Assembly: GCF_936927845.1 (NCBI RefSeq)
Contig: NZ_CAKZHV010000014.1
Location: 1 to 9,211, forward strand
DNA length: 9,211 bases
Source: an uncultured Sphingomonas sp.
GTDB lineage: Bacteria; Pseudomonadota; Alphaproteobacteria; Sphingomonadales; Sphingomonadaceae
Direction: 5' to 3'
This document shows positions 1 through 6,203 of the stretch, piece after piece; positions within the stretch are counted from its first letter, which is position 1, and every line of letters begins with the position of its first letter. The notes below the pieces were generated by a model. That model was not told where the DNA came from. It made no database searches and was given only the letters and a program-made list of their open reading frames with translations. Position numbers and translations under genes: made by a program.

Positions 1-14
1 GACAAGCATCCCCG

Positions 15-530
15 CTACGGCCGAATAGGCAAGGCGGCCCGTAGACCACGCTTACGATCGAGCGGCAGCATCTCGCCCAGCATGCGCGCGGCCAAGCCAA
101 ACGAGACGAGCGACGCCCAGCGCGTCTCCAGATAGAGGAGTTCGGGCGTGGTGCGCTCGGGCAGCAGCGCGGCCAACGGCGTCAGCGTCGCGCCTGGCCC
201 CACGTCACCGCCACAGCCGCAACGCCGCAACCGCTCGACCGCGACCTGCTGCTGGCCGAACGCAGTACGCATCGTCACCGGGCGACGGTCCTTCAGCCCG
301 CGATCGGCGCCGCAGGCCGGACAGGCACGATGCGCAGCTTGCCACTCGTCAATCTGGGCGGTGACCAGCCGAGTCTGAACCTTGCGCAAGAGCATGTGCG
401 CTTCGGCGAGCGTTAGCCCGAGCGTCTCAGGCGCGAGCTCGCCTGTACGCTCGATTACGACGGCGTTGCCGGACGTCTCGTCTGTCGGGCACGCGTCGAT
501 CGCGACGTGCATGGCGCAACGCAAGGTCAT
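15..530 (-). pseudogene. ISKra4-family transposase, N-terminal fragment
   Basis: This would be the DNA transposase of the element; only its N-terminal 155 or so residues look genuine. A zinc-ribbon-like pattern is visible as CPACG at residues 70-74 and CGC at 104-106, with the family-typical stretch GLKDRRPVTMRT at 78-89 between them. LETRWASLVSFG at 134-145 matches the segment that leads into the missing catalytic core. After LPLDR at about 155-159 the frame runs into an unrelated tail and stops at residue 171, while family members are usually over 400 residues. Neither other frame of the remaining 60 bases restores the homology, so this looks like a break rather than one frameshift. The start overlaps the stop of the upstream gene as ATGA, implying translational coupling. 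It is unlikely to transpose by itself. Confidence 0.72.
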
Positions 531-1210
531 GGATCGGTCTCCTGTTTCGCGCCCGCTAACGCCAGCAACCGATCGTTCGCCGCCCCCTTGCTGAACGGCT
601 CGGTAAATCGAAGCCGTCGCTGCGATCGGCGCATGATGCGGTCCAGGTCATCCAAGCGGTCGAGGTTTGTGATCGAACTCCAATCGCCCGATTCCTTTGC
701 CGCCAGCAGATCGCGCCCGAACTCGGCAAAATCGGCCAGGTCGAGGCTCGCCGAAAGGCAGAGTGCCTCGCCCACCTGCTCGGCGTAACCCGCCGGTCCG
801 CCGCTATCCTCTGGCGGGCAGGTGCCGTTGCCGCCGACGCACCGCGGGACCAGCCCACGCGCGTCTGCCGGCGTTGCCGCCTCGACACGCACCTCGTGCT
901 CCCACCAGTCGCCGAAATCATAGACGTAGGTGAAGCGCTCGCCCGCGCGCAGCCGAAAACGCGAGAGCGGCACCCGCGGGCTCCGGCCCAGTTCCGGACC
1001 ATAGTCGGCGCCATGGAGATGGAACCGCCAGAGGTGCGCATCCTCCCAGCCCATCGCAGCCTGGATCACGCGATGGAGGTGATCGAGCTGGATCGCCGCG
1101 GGAACCACGACCCGTCGCCACGGCGTGGGCTTCACATCCAGGAGCTGTACGCGGAGCTGGACAAGATCGGCGGAGCTGGTCCCATCCGCATCCCCGCGCC
1201 GCTCGGTCAT
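527..1210 (-). CDS. Plasmid pRiA4b ORF-3-like protein
   Basis: A 227-residue protein of the pRiA4b ORF-3-like family, a small cytoplasmic fold of unproven function that is frequent on plasmids and mobile elements. Recognisable family features are the N-terminal strand with PTPWRRVVVP at 28-37, the HRVIQAAMGW helix at 46-55, FHLHGADYG at 63-71, the signature YDFGDWWEHEV at 97-107, and a Cys-containing loop CVGGNGTCPPEDSGG at 124-138. Both ends overlap neighbours by 4 nt (ATGA): the resolvase stop upstream and the transposase start downstream, so the three genes should be transcribed and translated as a unit. The setting suggests a passenger or accessory role in the element. I infer no catalytic activity. 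The ATG start is supported by the overlap geometry rather than by a strong Shine-Dalgarno site. Confidence 0.85.
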   Translation of the reverse strand: MTERRGDADGTSSADLVQLRVQLLDVKPTPWRRVVVPAAIQLDHLHRVIQAAMGWEDAHLWRFHLHGADYGPELGRSPRVPLSRFRLRAGERFTYVYDFGDWWEHEVRVEAATPADARGLVPRCVGGNGTCPPEDSGGPAGYAEQVGEALCLSASLDLADFAEFGRDLLAAKESGDWSSITNLDRLDDLDRIMRRSQRRLRFTEPFSKGAANDRLLALAGAKQETDP

Positions 1211-1836
1211 GCGGCCCGCTTCCGCTCGGTCGCGCTTTCCGCTTGTTCGTCGGCTTCGGCGACATAGGCGTAGAGCGTGGGCTTACTGATGCCCATCAGC
1301 CGGCAGATCTCGCGCACCGTCTTGTCCTTGGCGCGGTAAAGTTCGACCGCGTGGCGACGCTTGTCCGGCGAGAGCCGGTGCTTGCGCCCGCCCAGGCGAC
1401 CCCGCGCACGCGCCGCCTCCAGCCCCGCCCTGGTCCGCTCGCGTACCAGCGCGCGCTCGAACTCGGCCAAGGCGGCGAACAGGTGAAAGGTGAGCTTGCC
1501 GTTGATGGTGGAGGTATCAATGCCTTCCGTCACCGAGCGGAGCTGCACGCCCGCCTCGTCCAGCCGGCGCACGAGCGCGATCAGGTCGGGCAGCGACCGC
1601 CCGAGCCGATCGAGCCGCCACACCACGAGCTGGTCGCCTGCGCGCGCATAGTCGAGCACCGCGGCCAAGCCGGGACGGTCGGCCTTCGCGCCCGATCTCT
1701 TGTCCTCGAAGGTCTTCTCGCAGCCCGCGCGGGCGAGCGCGTCGCGCTGCAAATCGAGGTGCTGATCCTCGGTCGACACCCGGGCATAGCCGATAAGCAA
1801 TGGGCGGGACTCCGTTCGGGGCAGGAAAGCCGTCAA
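1207..1836 (-). CDS. Serine recombinase (resolvase/invertase family)
   Basis: A small serine recombinase that would resolve or invert DNA at a res-like site through a 5' phosphoserine link. GYARVSTEDQ at 16-25 carries the catalytic serine, Ser21. The arginine cluster is VVWRLDRLGRS at 71-81, with Arg74, Asp76, Arg77 and Arg80 in the usual places. The long dimer helix spans roughly 115-145, including LFAALAEFERALVRERT at 119-135. The C-terminal helix-turn-helix is TVREICRLMGISKPTLYAYV at 173-192. Length (209, or 197 from the inner start) is normal for the family. The first possible start is a TTG at 1836 without a clear ribosome site; a TTG at 1800 follows GGAG and gives the typical beginning MLIGYARVST, so it may be the real one. 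The gene leads the cassette, and its product could also bind the 140-nt region upstream as its own operator, though I see no convincing set of subsites. Confidence 0.9.
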   Translation of the reverse strand: MTAFLPRTESRPLLIGYARVSTEDQHLDLQRDALARAGCEKTFEDKRSGAKADRPGLAAVLDYARAGDQLVVWRLDRLGRSLPDLIALVRRLDEAGVQLRSVTEGIDTSTINGKLTFHLFAALAEFERALVRERTRAGLEAARARGRLGGRKHRLSPDKRRHAVELYRAKDKTVREICRLMGISKPTLYAYVAEADEQAESATERKRAA

Positions 1837-1980
1837 AAGGCAGCCGCCATTGCCCTAGATAGATTGACCAGATTGCCTTACCGCACGCCAGCCCTGAACA
1901 CCAGAACATGCCCGGGGCACCGCACGACGGGCAATCATCCGCTCCTTTGCCTTACCATCCGGGCCGAGCCTGTTGCCCCC
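1837..1980 (-). other. Upstream region of the resolvase and candidate IS outer end
   Basis: Non-coding stretch between the resolvase and the truncated metalloprotease. Its outer boundary, 1976-1980, reads GGGGG inward on the minus strand and is the likely terminal base run of the element. The octamer GCCTTACC occurs twice on the plus strand, near 1875 and 1949, and could belong to transposase or resolvase binding sites. ATTGCCCT near 1846 and GGGCAAT near 1930 form a loose inverted pair. No clear -35/-10 promoter was found. The boundary is placed by the GGGGG run and by where the metalloprotease-like reading begins, so it may be off by several bases. Confidence 0.4.
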
Positions 1981-1989
1981 GATTTGTGA

Positions 1990-2466
1990 TGCGCTCCTGC
2001 CCTCGGGCGAGCGGTCAGCAACTGGAACGCTCAAGGGTCGCGCTTCTACTATCAGTGGGACGCGGCGAATAACCTGACCACCACGCGAGGGACCGAGACC
2101 ACGGCTCAGATCGTGACCGTGGAGGACGGCTATCCCACCAACTCGACCGCCCTCGCGTCGACCAACCTGTGGACCAGCGGATCGACCATCACCCAGGCAG
2201 ACGTGATCGTGAAGGCCGATTACCTCTGGTATTATGGCGATGAGTCGGGTGGGCGGTTCCATTGCCCGTCTACTCGGTCGAGCCCTCCTTCCGGCTCGTT
2301 TGATTATGAGTCGACCATGACGCATGAGCTCGGCCATGCTTTGGGCTTCGGTGAAGCCAACAACACGGCGTGCGTCATGCACTATAGTCAGCCGGCGGGC
2401 GTGGTGCGTCGCACCCCGTGCTCGACGGAGACGACAGCGCTTCGCAACGCCTACGGAGTGCGGTGA
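1990..2466 (+). pseudogene. Zinc metalloprotease (HExxH), 5'-truncated
   Basis: An open frame from just after a TGA at 1987-1989 to the stop at 2464-2466 encodes the C-terminal part of a metzincin-like protease. SNWNAQGSRFYYQWDA, well before the first ATG at 2113, already looks like folded protein, so the gene once began further upstream. The zinc site is HELGHALGFGE, with the first histidine codon at 2323; the catalytic Glu is in place. VMHYS about 17 residues later is a plausible Met-turn. The position that is a third ligand His or Asp in classic HExxHxxGxxH/D enzymes is Glu here, which is odd. No signal peptide remains, which an exported enzyme would need. Translation from the ATG at 2113 would give 117 residues, probably not a working protease. 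Loss of the 5' end fits the mobile element boundary at about 1980. Confidence 0.72.
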
Positions 2467-2467
2467 T

Positions 2468-2947
2468 ATGAGGGTCGCGGTGTGGTCGGTAGCGGGATTG
2501 CTGCTAGTGTCCTGCTCGCCGAACGCACCGCAACCCGAGGTCCCGGCCGGCTGGAAGTCGGTCGGGATCCCTTCGTGCTGCACGGTCGCCATTCCATCAG
2601 ATGCGACTCTGAAGGCGGGAAAGGACCCGGTAGACGATCCGGTGTTCCTGCTGCGCGGGCCGGGCTACGAAGGCATGTTCACAGTGACAGGCCGAGGATC
2701 GGCGCTGCCGATCGCGAGCTCCGGGACCAACTACAAAGCGGATCAGCTCACGCTCGACGGCCGCCCCGCAGGCGTAGCTTCCTACCGTGTCGCCGACCCG
2801 AACTATCCCGAGCGCCGCAGCCTTCTGTGGACGTTTGCTGGGCGGAACGACGGATCGGGGAAGAACCTGGTGCTTGATCTTTCCTGCAAGGAAACGGGTT
2901 GTGCCGTATTCCTGCCTATGATCGGCTCCCTCGACGCAAAACCATGA
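2468..2947 (+). CDS. Small predicted lipoprotein
   Basis: A 159-residue protein beginning MRVAVWSVAGLLLVSC. It has a short basic start, a hydrophobic stretch and a lipobox LVSC with the cysteine at residue 16, followed by the polar SPNAPQPEVPAG. It should therefore be processed by signal peptidase II and anchored to a membrane as a lipoprotein. The mature part has no domain I recognise; it has paired cysteines (IPSCC at about 34-38, and SCKETGC near 142-148) that could form disulfides. The start ATG lies one nucleotide after the metalloprotease stop, so both were probably one operon. With the upstream gene cut off from its original promoter, expression is doubtful. An earlier ATG at 2324 in the same frame only reads through the metalloprotease in another frame and is not credible. 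Confidence 0.7.
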   Translation: MRVAVWSVAGLLLVSCSPNAPQPEVPAGWKSVGIPSCCTVAIPSDATLKAGKDPVDDPVFLLRGPGYEGMFTVTGRGSALPIASSGTNYKADQLTLDGRPAGVASYRVADPNYPERRSLLWTFAGRNDGSGKNLVLDLSCKETGCAVFLPMIGSLDAKP

Positions 2948-2969
2948 ATACTCGCTGCCTTATGGGTCA

Positions 2970-3092
2970 ATGCCGACCGGGAAGCCGATCCGGCTTGTCG
3001 GCCGGCTGGAGCGTTCGTTATGGGGCGACGACGACTTTGGCCGGTTCCAGCTAGACGACGCCGCGGTCATCGCAGTCGACGGGCCACGTTGA
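2970..3092 (+). CDS. Short hypothetical open frame, possible gene remnant
   Basis: A 40-residue frame starting MPTGKPIRLVGRLERSLW and ending at a TGA at 3090-3092. The composition (SLWGDDDFGRFQLDD followed by VIAVDGPR) looks protein-like, and the frame is open upstream of the ATG as far as the end of the lipoprotein gene. There is no good ribosome site. It could be the start of a small beta-rich protein cut short, or a decayed fragment. I do not recognise it and would not defend it as a functional gene. Confidence 0.25.
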   Translation: MPTGKPIRLVGRLERSLWGDDDFGRFQLDDAAVIAVDGPR

Positions 3093-3381
3093 GGCGGGCC
3101 CGGCTGGGCCGAAGGTCGAGCCCACGGGTTGGGTAGGCGGGATAACGACGCAGCCGCTACGATCGGGGCGGTTCCTTTATACCGGCTGGGGTATGAAGAG
3201 AATCCTATCCCGACCATTGATCCCATTCGGGACGGTCGCGGCCAGCGCGCTTCGACTGGTTCAGTCGTAAACGTATATCTGTGCCCGCTCTATGCGCCAC
3301 CCGCTGTTCGCAAAAGCCTTCCTTTCTGACGACCTTGCCGGCGGGCCATGACCGCACCGCATTTCTGCTGCCCGCCGCTTG

Positions 3382-3396
3382 TCAGAACTGTTCTGA
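3382..3396. repeat. 7-bp palindrome TCAGAAC-T-GTTCTGA
   Basis: A perfect inverted repeat of 7 bp around a single T. It lies between two copies of TTCGCAAAAGC. It could be a binding site for a dimeric protein such as a resolvase or repressor, possibly left from a transposon. No nearby gene explains it. Confidence 0.35.
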
Positions 3397-3443
3397 AAAC
3401 GTGCTTCGCAAAAGCGTCTGCCGGCGACGGGTTTGGAGAACCC

Positions 3444-3581
3444 ACTGGTAGAAAGCGTGAGCACGACGCCTCGTTTGCAAGCAGCGCCGGATAATGGCGA
3501 GCACACTGGCAGATAATTTGAGCAGGTTGCCACGCGCCAGTGGCAGATAGCGTGAGCAGAAAATCTGGCTGTTTGCGAGCA
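3444..3581 (+). repeat. Cluster of direct repeats resembling IS21-family terminal repeats
   Basis: Three strong copies of a 20-mer of the form AcTGGcAGAtArcgTGAGCA sit at 3444-3463, 3505-3524 and 3539-3558. Two weaker copies ending GCGAGCA sit at 3486-3503 and 3564-3581. Ends are spaced 40, 21, 34 and 23 bases. IS21-family elements carry several roughly 20-bp repeats of this kind near each terminus, where the transposase IstA binds; the resemblance is from memory. No istA or istB gene is present, so this would be an orphan end. Iterons or a regulator array are alternatives. Confidence 0.5.
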
Positions 3582-3618
3582 GGCGCCGTTATGATTGCAA
3601 GCGCCTACAGCTAACGCC

Positions 3619-3650
3619 AAAAAAGCGCCCGATGATCTCTCACCGGGCGC
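3619..3650 (-). terminator. Rho-independent terminator of the minus-strand operon
   Basis: Read on the minus strand, a 7-bp stem GCGCCCG/CGGGCGC (3644-3650 with 3625-3631) with a 12-nt loop is followed directly by six Ts (3624 to 3619). It lies about 50 nt beyond the stop codon of the last gene of the operon that begins at 6203. The plus strand has six As before the stem, so it is unlikely to work in that direction. Confidence 0.85.
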
Positions 3651-3698
3651 AAGTTAGGGAATAAAGTGACGGGATCAGCCGCCAGCAGTATTTAGTCG

Positions 3699-4157
3699 TC
3701 AGGCGTTTTCTTTCGCAGCCTTCCGCGCTGCAATCGACGCGTTGTAGGCCGCGCGACGTTCGTCGGACCATCCTGCACCACCAGTACCCGGCTCGCGCTT
3801 CTTACGCGGCGTCTTGGCGGCGGTAGCGTCACCCTTGGCCGCAGCTTCGAAGTCGCTGTCAAACGACCCCGTCTCGACCAGATTCTTCAGCTTCGACAGG
3901 AAGTCACCGAACCGCTCTGACGGAACGTAGTGGGTCGTCTTGCCCGAGATAGGGAAACGGCTCGTGTACTCGACCACGTTGTTACTCGCCTTCCAAGCCT
4001 TGCGCCCGCGCGTCGGCTCGGGATTCCCATAGCTGGCGATGTCGCTGTCGATTGCCTTGACGTGCTTGGCGCGATCCTTGGTCGGATCGTAGCCCTTGGT
4101 GTTGAAAACATCCGCAAGCTTGTCGTCAGCCAATGCGAGTAGGTCTTTGAGCGACAT
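3699..4157 (-). CDS. Hypothetical phage-type protein with basic C-terminal tail
   Basis: A 152-residue protein starting MSLKDLLALADDKLADVF. The ATG at 4157 is preceded by GGAGG with a 7-nt spacer, which favours it over a TTG 33 nt upstream. The N-terminal two thirds has no domain I recognise. The last third is low-complexity, Ala/Lys/Arg-rich (ATAAKTPRKKREPGTGG) and ends in a short helix GWSDERRAAYNASIAARKA, a type of tail often seen in nucleic-acid-binding phage and regulator proteins, so DNA or RNA binding is a guess. It is the last gene of the four-gene minus-strand operon, 54 nt after the preceding gene and about 50 nt before a strong terminator. Its strong ribosome site, compared with the weaker ones upstream, suggests it is made in larger amounts. 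Confidence 0.75.
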   Translation of the reverse strand: MSLKDLLALADDKLADVFNTKGYDPTKDRAKHVKAIDSDIASYGNPEPTRGRKAWKASNNVVEYTSRFPISGKTTHYVPSERFGDFLSKLKNLVETGSFDSDFEAAAKGDATAAKTPRKKREPGTGGAGWSDERRAAYNASIAARKAAKENA

Positions 4158-4211
4158 CACGAGCCTCCATAGAAAGTGGTAGAGGCGCAACTACACGTCG
4201 AACGTTAAAGT

Positions 4212-5042
4212 TCAAGTCACAAGGTAGGTAGCCGGGTTCGTGCGGCCACCATGAATCTTGCACGACCTTACCCACACGCGCTGTCCGCTGCGGTAGTTTC
4301 GCCAGTGTCCGCGACGATCGTGCGGCGATCGTTGGCTCAACGTTGATGCGGCACGCTGATCGCTAAGCACCGCTTCGCGATCGTCAATTGATACGATGAT
4401 CGGCCGGTCTAGCGGGTCAAGTTTGACACGCTCGCGTTTGACGTTCGTCTTGACCACTGACGCGGAGAGATCGTCTTCACGCGTGGTCGCACCAACTCGA
4501 TCGAGCAATTGCAACGCCGCCACGCTGACGCTAATGTTTGCTCGTGCGTCTTCGAGACGTTCCTCAAGCCAATATGGATCGACTTTGTCCGGGTCGAACG
4601 GCCATTCAAGACCGTACTCGTCTGGACGTTTTGGATCGAACGATATCACACACGGTTGGCGAGTCCACTTCGCCTGCAAGCTGGAAAGCGTGGGTTGCCA
4701 CGACCAAGTCTCTACGTAGATCGTGAGATCATCGTTTTGCACGAGGTGGTAGAGATTGTGCGTCGGAATGAGGCTGTCATAGTGGAAGTAACAGTATACC
4801 TCACTATACGGCAGGCGAAACTTCTCTCTTGTCCCTTCCCATTCACTCCAGACTTTATCGTAAATAGCCTGACCCCAATAGGATTGGCTCGCGGGATTGT
4901 TAAGGTTGTTGAAAGCGAAAAGCGGCGCGCTTGCTATTTTATCCGGCTCGATCTTAGTCACGCGATCTCCGGACCTCAGAGCGACGGCGTCTCCGAGACG
5001 GACAGCTTCAAGGAAGGAGGCGAAAACGCGATCAGGTGACAT
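4212..5042 (-). CDS. Hypothetical protein with C-terminal HxRRGHWR box
   Basis: A 276-residue cytoplasmic protein without signal peptide or membrane segments. Most of it is unfamiliar: it is rich in Trp and Tyr in the middle (SYWGQAIYDKVWSEWEG at 54-70, YVETWSWQPTL at 109-119). The C-terminus carries SPHDRRGHWRNYRSGQRVWV at 239-258. This HxRRGHWR-then-VWV pattern recurs at the ends of many unannotated phage and plasmid proteins and may bind metal or nucleic acid; its function is not known to me. The ATG at 5042 follows AGGA by a short spacer. Third gene of the minus-strand operon, 21 nt after its upstream neighbour. The box supports a phage or mobile-element origin. Confidence 0.75.
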   Translation of the reverse strand: MSPDRVFASFLEAVRLGDAVALRSGDRVTKIEPDKIASAPLFAFNNLNNPASQSYWGQAIYDKVWSEWEGTREKFRLPYSEVYCYFHYDSLIPTHNLYHLVQNDDLTIYVETWSWQPTLSSLQAKWTRQPCVISFDPKRPDEYGLEWPFDPDKVDPYWLEERLEDARANISVSVAALQLLDRVGATTREDDLSASVVKTNVKRERVKLDPLDRPIIVSIDDREAVLSDQRAASTLSQRSPHDRRGHWRNYRSGQRVWVRSCKIHGGRTNPATYLVT

Positions 5043-5063
5043 TGTTCCTAGCTATAGCGTGCT

Positions 5064-5360
5064 TCATGCATCGCAAGCGCCATCTTCGATCCACGCGACG
5101 AGAAGATGCGTCTGACCCAACATGACACTCGCTAACCATTCGTGGCGACCATCGTGGATGTAGAATGTATCGCCATCCCAATGACCGTTGGGGCATGGCC
5201 AAGGCTGGCACGCACCGTGCTGTAGGCGTTTCTGATAGGCACGATCTACGTCTCCAACCGCCATGCGCTCACGGCACGCCAGACGCACCCGGAAGACATC
5301 AACGTACCCTGTTTTGATGATTTTACCCGGCTGTACCGTTAGGCTGCGATCTTGCTGCAT
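5064..5360 (-). CDS. Small hypothetical protein with a weak ParB/Srx-like motif
   Basis: A 98-residue protein. The C-terminal half contains HWDGDTFYIHDGRHEWLASVM at about 60-80, then LGQTHLLVAWIED. The order 'hydrophobic strand, DGRH, helix, LG, hydrophobic strand' resembles the DGxHR-containing core of ParB/sulfiredoxin-fold proteins, where such residues can bind nucleotide, but the domain would be short and the usual Arg after His is Glu here. Treat this as a weak hint. The ATG lies 3 nt after the stop of the sigma-like gene, so the pair is very likely cotranscribed and coupled. CQPWPCPNGHW earlier in the protein adds a Cys pair and His that might bind metal. Confidence 0.7.
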   Translation of the reverse strand: MQQDRSLTVQPGKIIKTGYVDVFRVRLACRERMAVGDVDRAYQKRLQHGACQPWPCPNGHWDGDTFYIHDGRHEWLASVMLGQTHLLVAWIEDGACDA

Positions 5361-5363
5361 AAC

Positions 5364-6203
5364 CTAATTATCATCGCTGTCAGGGAAGAACGCCGCGATC
5401 AGATCATCTCGGCGGACGCCACGTCCGCGAATGTTTACCGTGTAATAGGGTGCGTGTCCGGGCTTGAGGGTGCGCCAAGCACCGGTAGAGGATTTATGTT
5501 GGACCTGACCGTAGATGTTGACCCGATAATCGTCATTGATCGCACGCCATTCGCTGGCGTCATCCGCGTTATCATCCTCCAAAGGGATGCCGTGCCACGT
5601 TGCAGCGATCACACGTGTCCAAGGGAAGCGCTTACCTGACAGCCGCACGTACTGGTTGTGCGACCCCTCGCGCTCGATCGCAGCGCCGGTGATCCGGATC
5701 ACCCTGCCGTCTCGCGAGCATAGCGCCCGAGGATAACCCGGCACCTGTCGCCACTCCGCCTCGGGACGTTCTCCGATATGGATAAGCTCGTCTAGCTCAT
5801 CGTGCGGATCGTTGGCGTAGGCGTATTCTTGCGCAGCCTGTCCGCTGTCATAGTGGTCGTTGTTCGCCCAATCCGCGCCCATGTCAGCGGCAACCGCTTG
5901 GCGTGTCTTCTGGACGTGCTGTTCTTTGGTGATGACCCTGACCATCGCGTTCCAAGCAATCGCGGTCGCATACGCAAACGGATTTTCTGATTTGTTGATG
6001 TCAAACTTGAGGATATTTTGCGTAAGTGCCGCAACACCTTCTGCGACAAATTCTTCGCGGTAGGAGTAACCAGCGAAGTTTCGCTTCCACGACAGTCGCT
6101 CGCACAGTTGCATGATGTACAATCCGACCTGATCGTTGATCCGACCTTTGGCTTGCGAATTCGTAATCTCGTCTATTAGTTCCCGATTTGTTATATACTT
6201 CAT
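5364..6203 (-). CDS. T4 gp55-like late sigma factor fused to two NUMOD4-like repeats
   Basis: Residues 1-105 resemble the T4-type late-transcription sigma factor gp55: the start MKYITNRELIDEI, GLYIMQLCERLSWKRNFAGYSYREE at 27-51, and NPFAYATAIAWNAMVRVITKEQ at 74-95 correspond to the compact sigma region 2 that contacts core RNA polymerase and melts promoters. After an acidic linker (about 105-148) come two similar segments, 150-212 and 218-279. Each starts EWR, passes a short strand with a G-x-V turn (RDGRVIRI; NIYGQVQH), then a 'Y-x-V-x-hydrophobic' strand (QYVRL; YYTVNI), and ends in VIAATWHG or LIAAFFP plus an acidic tail. That is the pattern of NUMOD4, a DNA-binding module of HNH homing endonucleases, but no HNH core is present. 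Family gp55 is about 185 residues, so this is longer by one fused region. It is the first gene of its operon; no obvious Shine-Dalgarno precedes the ATG. Confidence 0.78.
   Translation of the reverse strand: MKYITNRELIDEITNSQAKGRINDQVGLYIMQLCERLSWKRNFAGYSYREEFVAEGVAALTQNILKFDINKSENPFAYATAIAWNAMVRVITKEQHVQKTRQAVAADMGADWANNDHYDSGQAAQEYAYANDPHDELDELIHIGERPEAEWRQVPGYPRALCSRDGRVIRITGAAIEREGSHNQYVRLSGKRFPWTRVIAATWHGIPLEDDNADDASEWRAINDDYRVNIYGQVQHKSSTGAWRTLKPGHAPYYTVNIRGRGVRRDDLIAAFFPDSDDN

Larger units (their letters stand above)
1..1980 (-). mobile_element. ISKra4-type element with resolvase and pRiA4b ORF-3-like passenger genes, truncated
   Basis: The element is inferred from three minus-strand genes with ATGA overlaps (resolvase, ORF-3-like protein, ISKra4-type transposase) and from a candidate end at about 1980. 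Read inward on the minus strand, that end starts GGGGGCAACAGG; ISKra4-family ends commonly start with GGG. The other end is not visible: the transposase frame loses family-like sequence near position 60 and stops at position 15, so the element is broken, or continues in rearranged form, to the left. On the outer side of the 1980 end a metalloprotease gene lacks its 5' part, consistent with an insertion or rearrangement. The exact boundary and target duplication cannot be settled from one end. Family assignment comes from recognising motifs, not from alignment. Confidence 0.6.
2948..3618. other. Gene-poor junction with remnants and repeats
   Basis: Over 600 bases without a convincing gene. Open frames on either strand here have biased composition and no recognisable domain. 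The stretch holds the short remnant at 2970-3092, an 11-bp direct repeat TTCGCAAAAGC at 3307-3317 and 3405-3415, a palindrome at 3382-3396, and the repeat cluster at 3444-3581. A phrase SGRFLYTG on the plus strand near 3150-3175 recalls RHS-type repeats but leads nowhere. The region marks the change from GC-rich accessory DNA to the phage-like block and is probably a scar of several insertions. Confidence 0.5.

Noticed and set aside
1243..1989. Plus-strand open frame of 248 codons opposite the resolvase
   Set aside because: The opposite strand encodes an intact serine recombinase with catalytic and helix-turn-helix motifs; this frame mirrors it.
1855..2592. Long minus-strand open frame of 245 codons
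   Set aside because: It lies antisense to the metalloprotease with its HExxH motif and the lipoprotein start, has no recognisable domain and covers the IS boundary; it is an artefact of GC-rich codon use.
2960..3226. Minus-strand open frame of 88 codons
   Set aside because: Low-complexity Ser/Pro-rich product antisense to a more protein-like short frame; no ribosome site.
3129..3329. Possible RHS-repeat remnant (GRFLYTG, IDPIRDGRG)
   Set aside because: The two RHS-like phrases are in different frames and too short; the resemblance may be chance.
3261..3620. Minus-strand open frame of 119 codons over the repeat cluster
   Set aside because: The protein is Cys- and Ser-rich with no domain, and the underlying DNA is a non-coding repeat array.
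4509..5039. Plus-strand open frame of 176 codons
   Set aside because: Antisense to the 276-residue gene, which has a better ribosome site, operon placement and a recurring C-terminal box.
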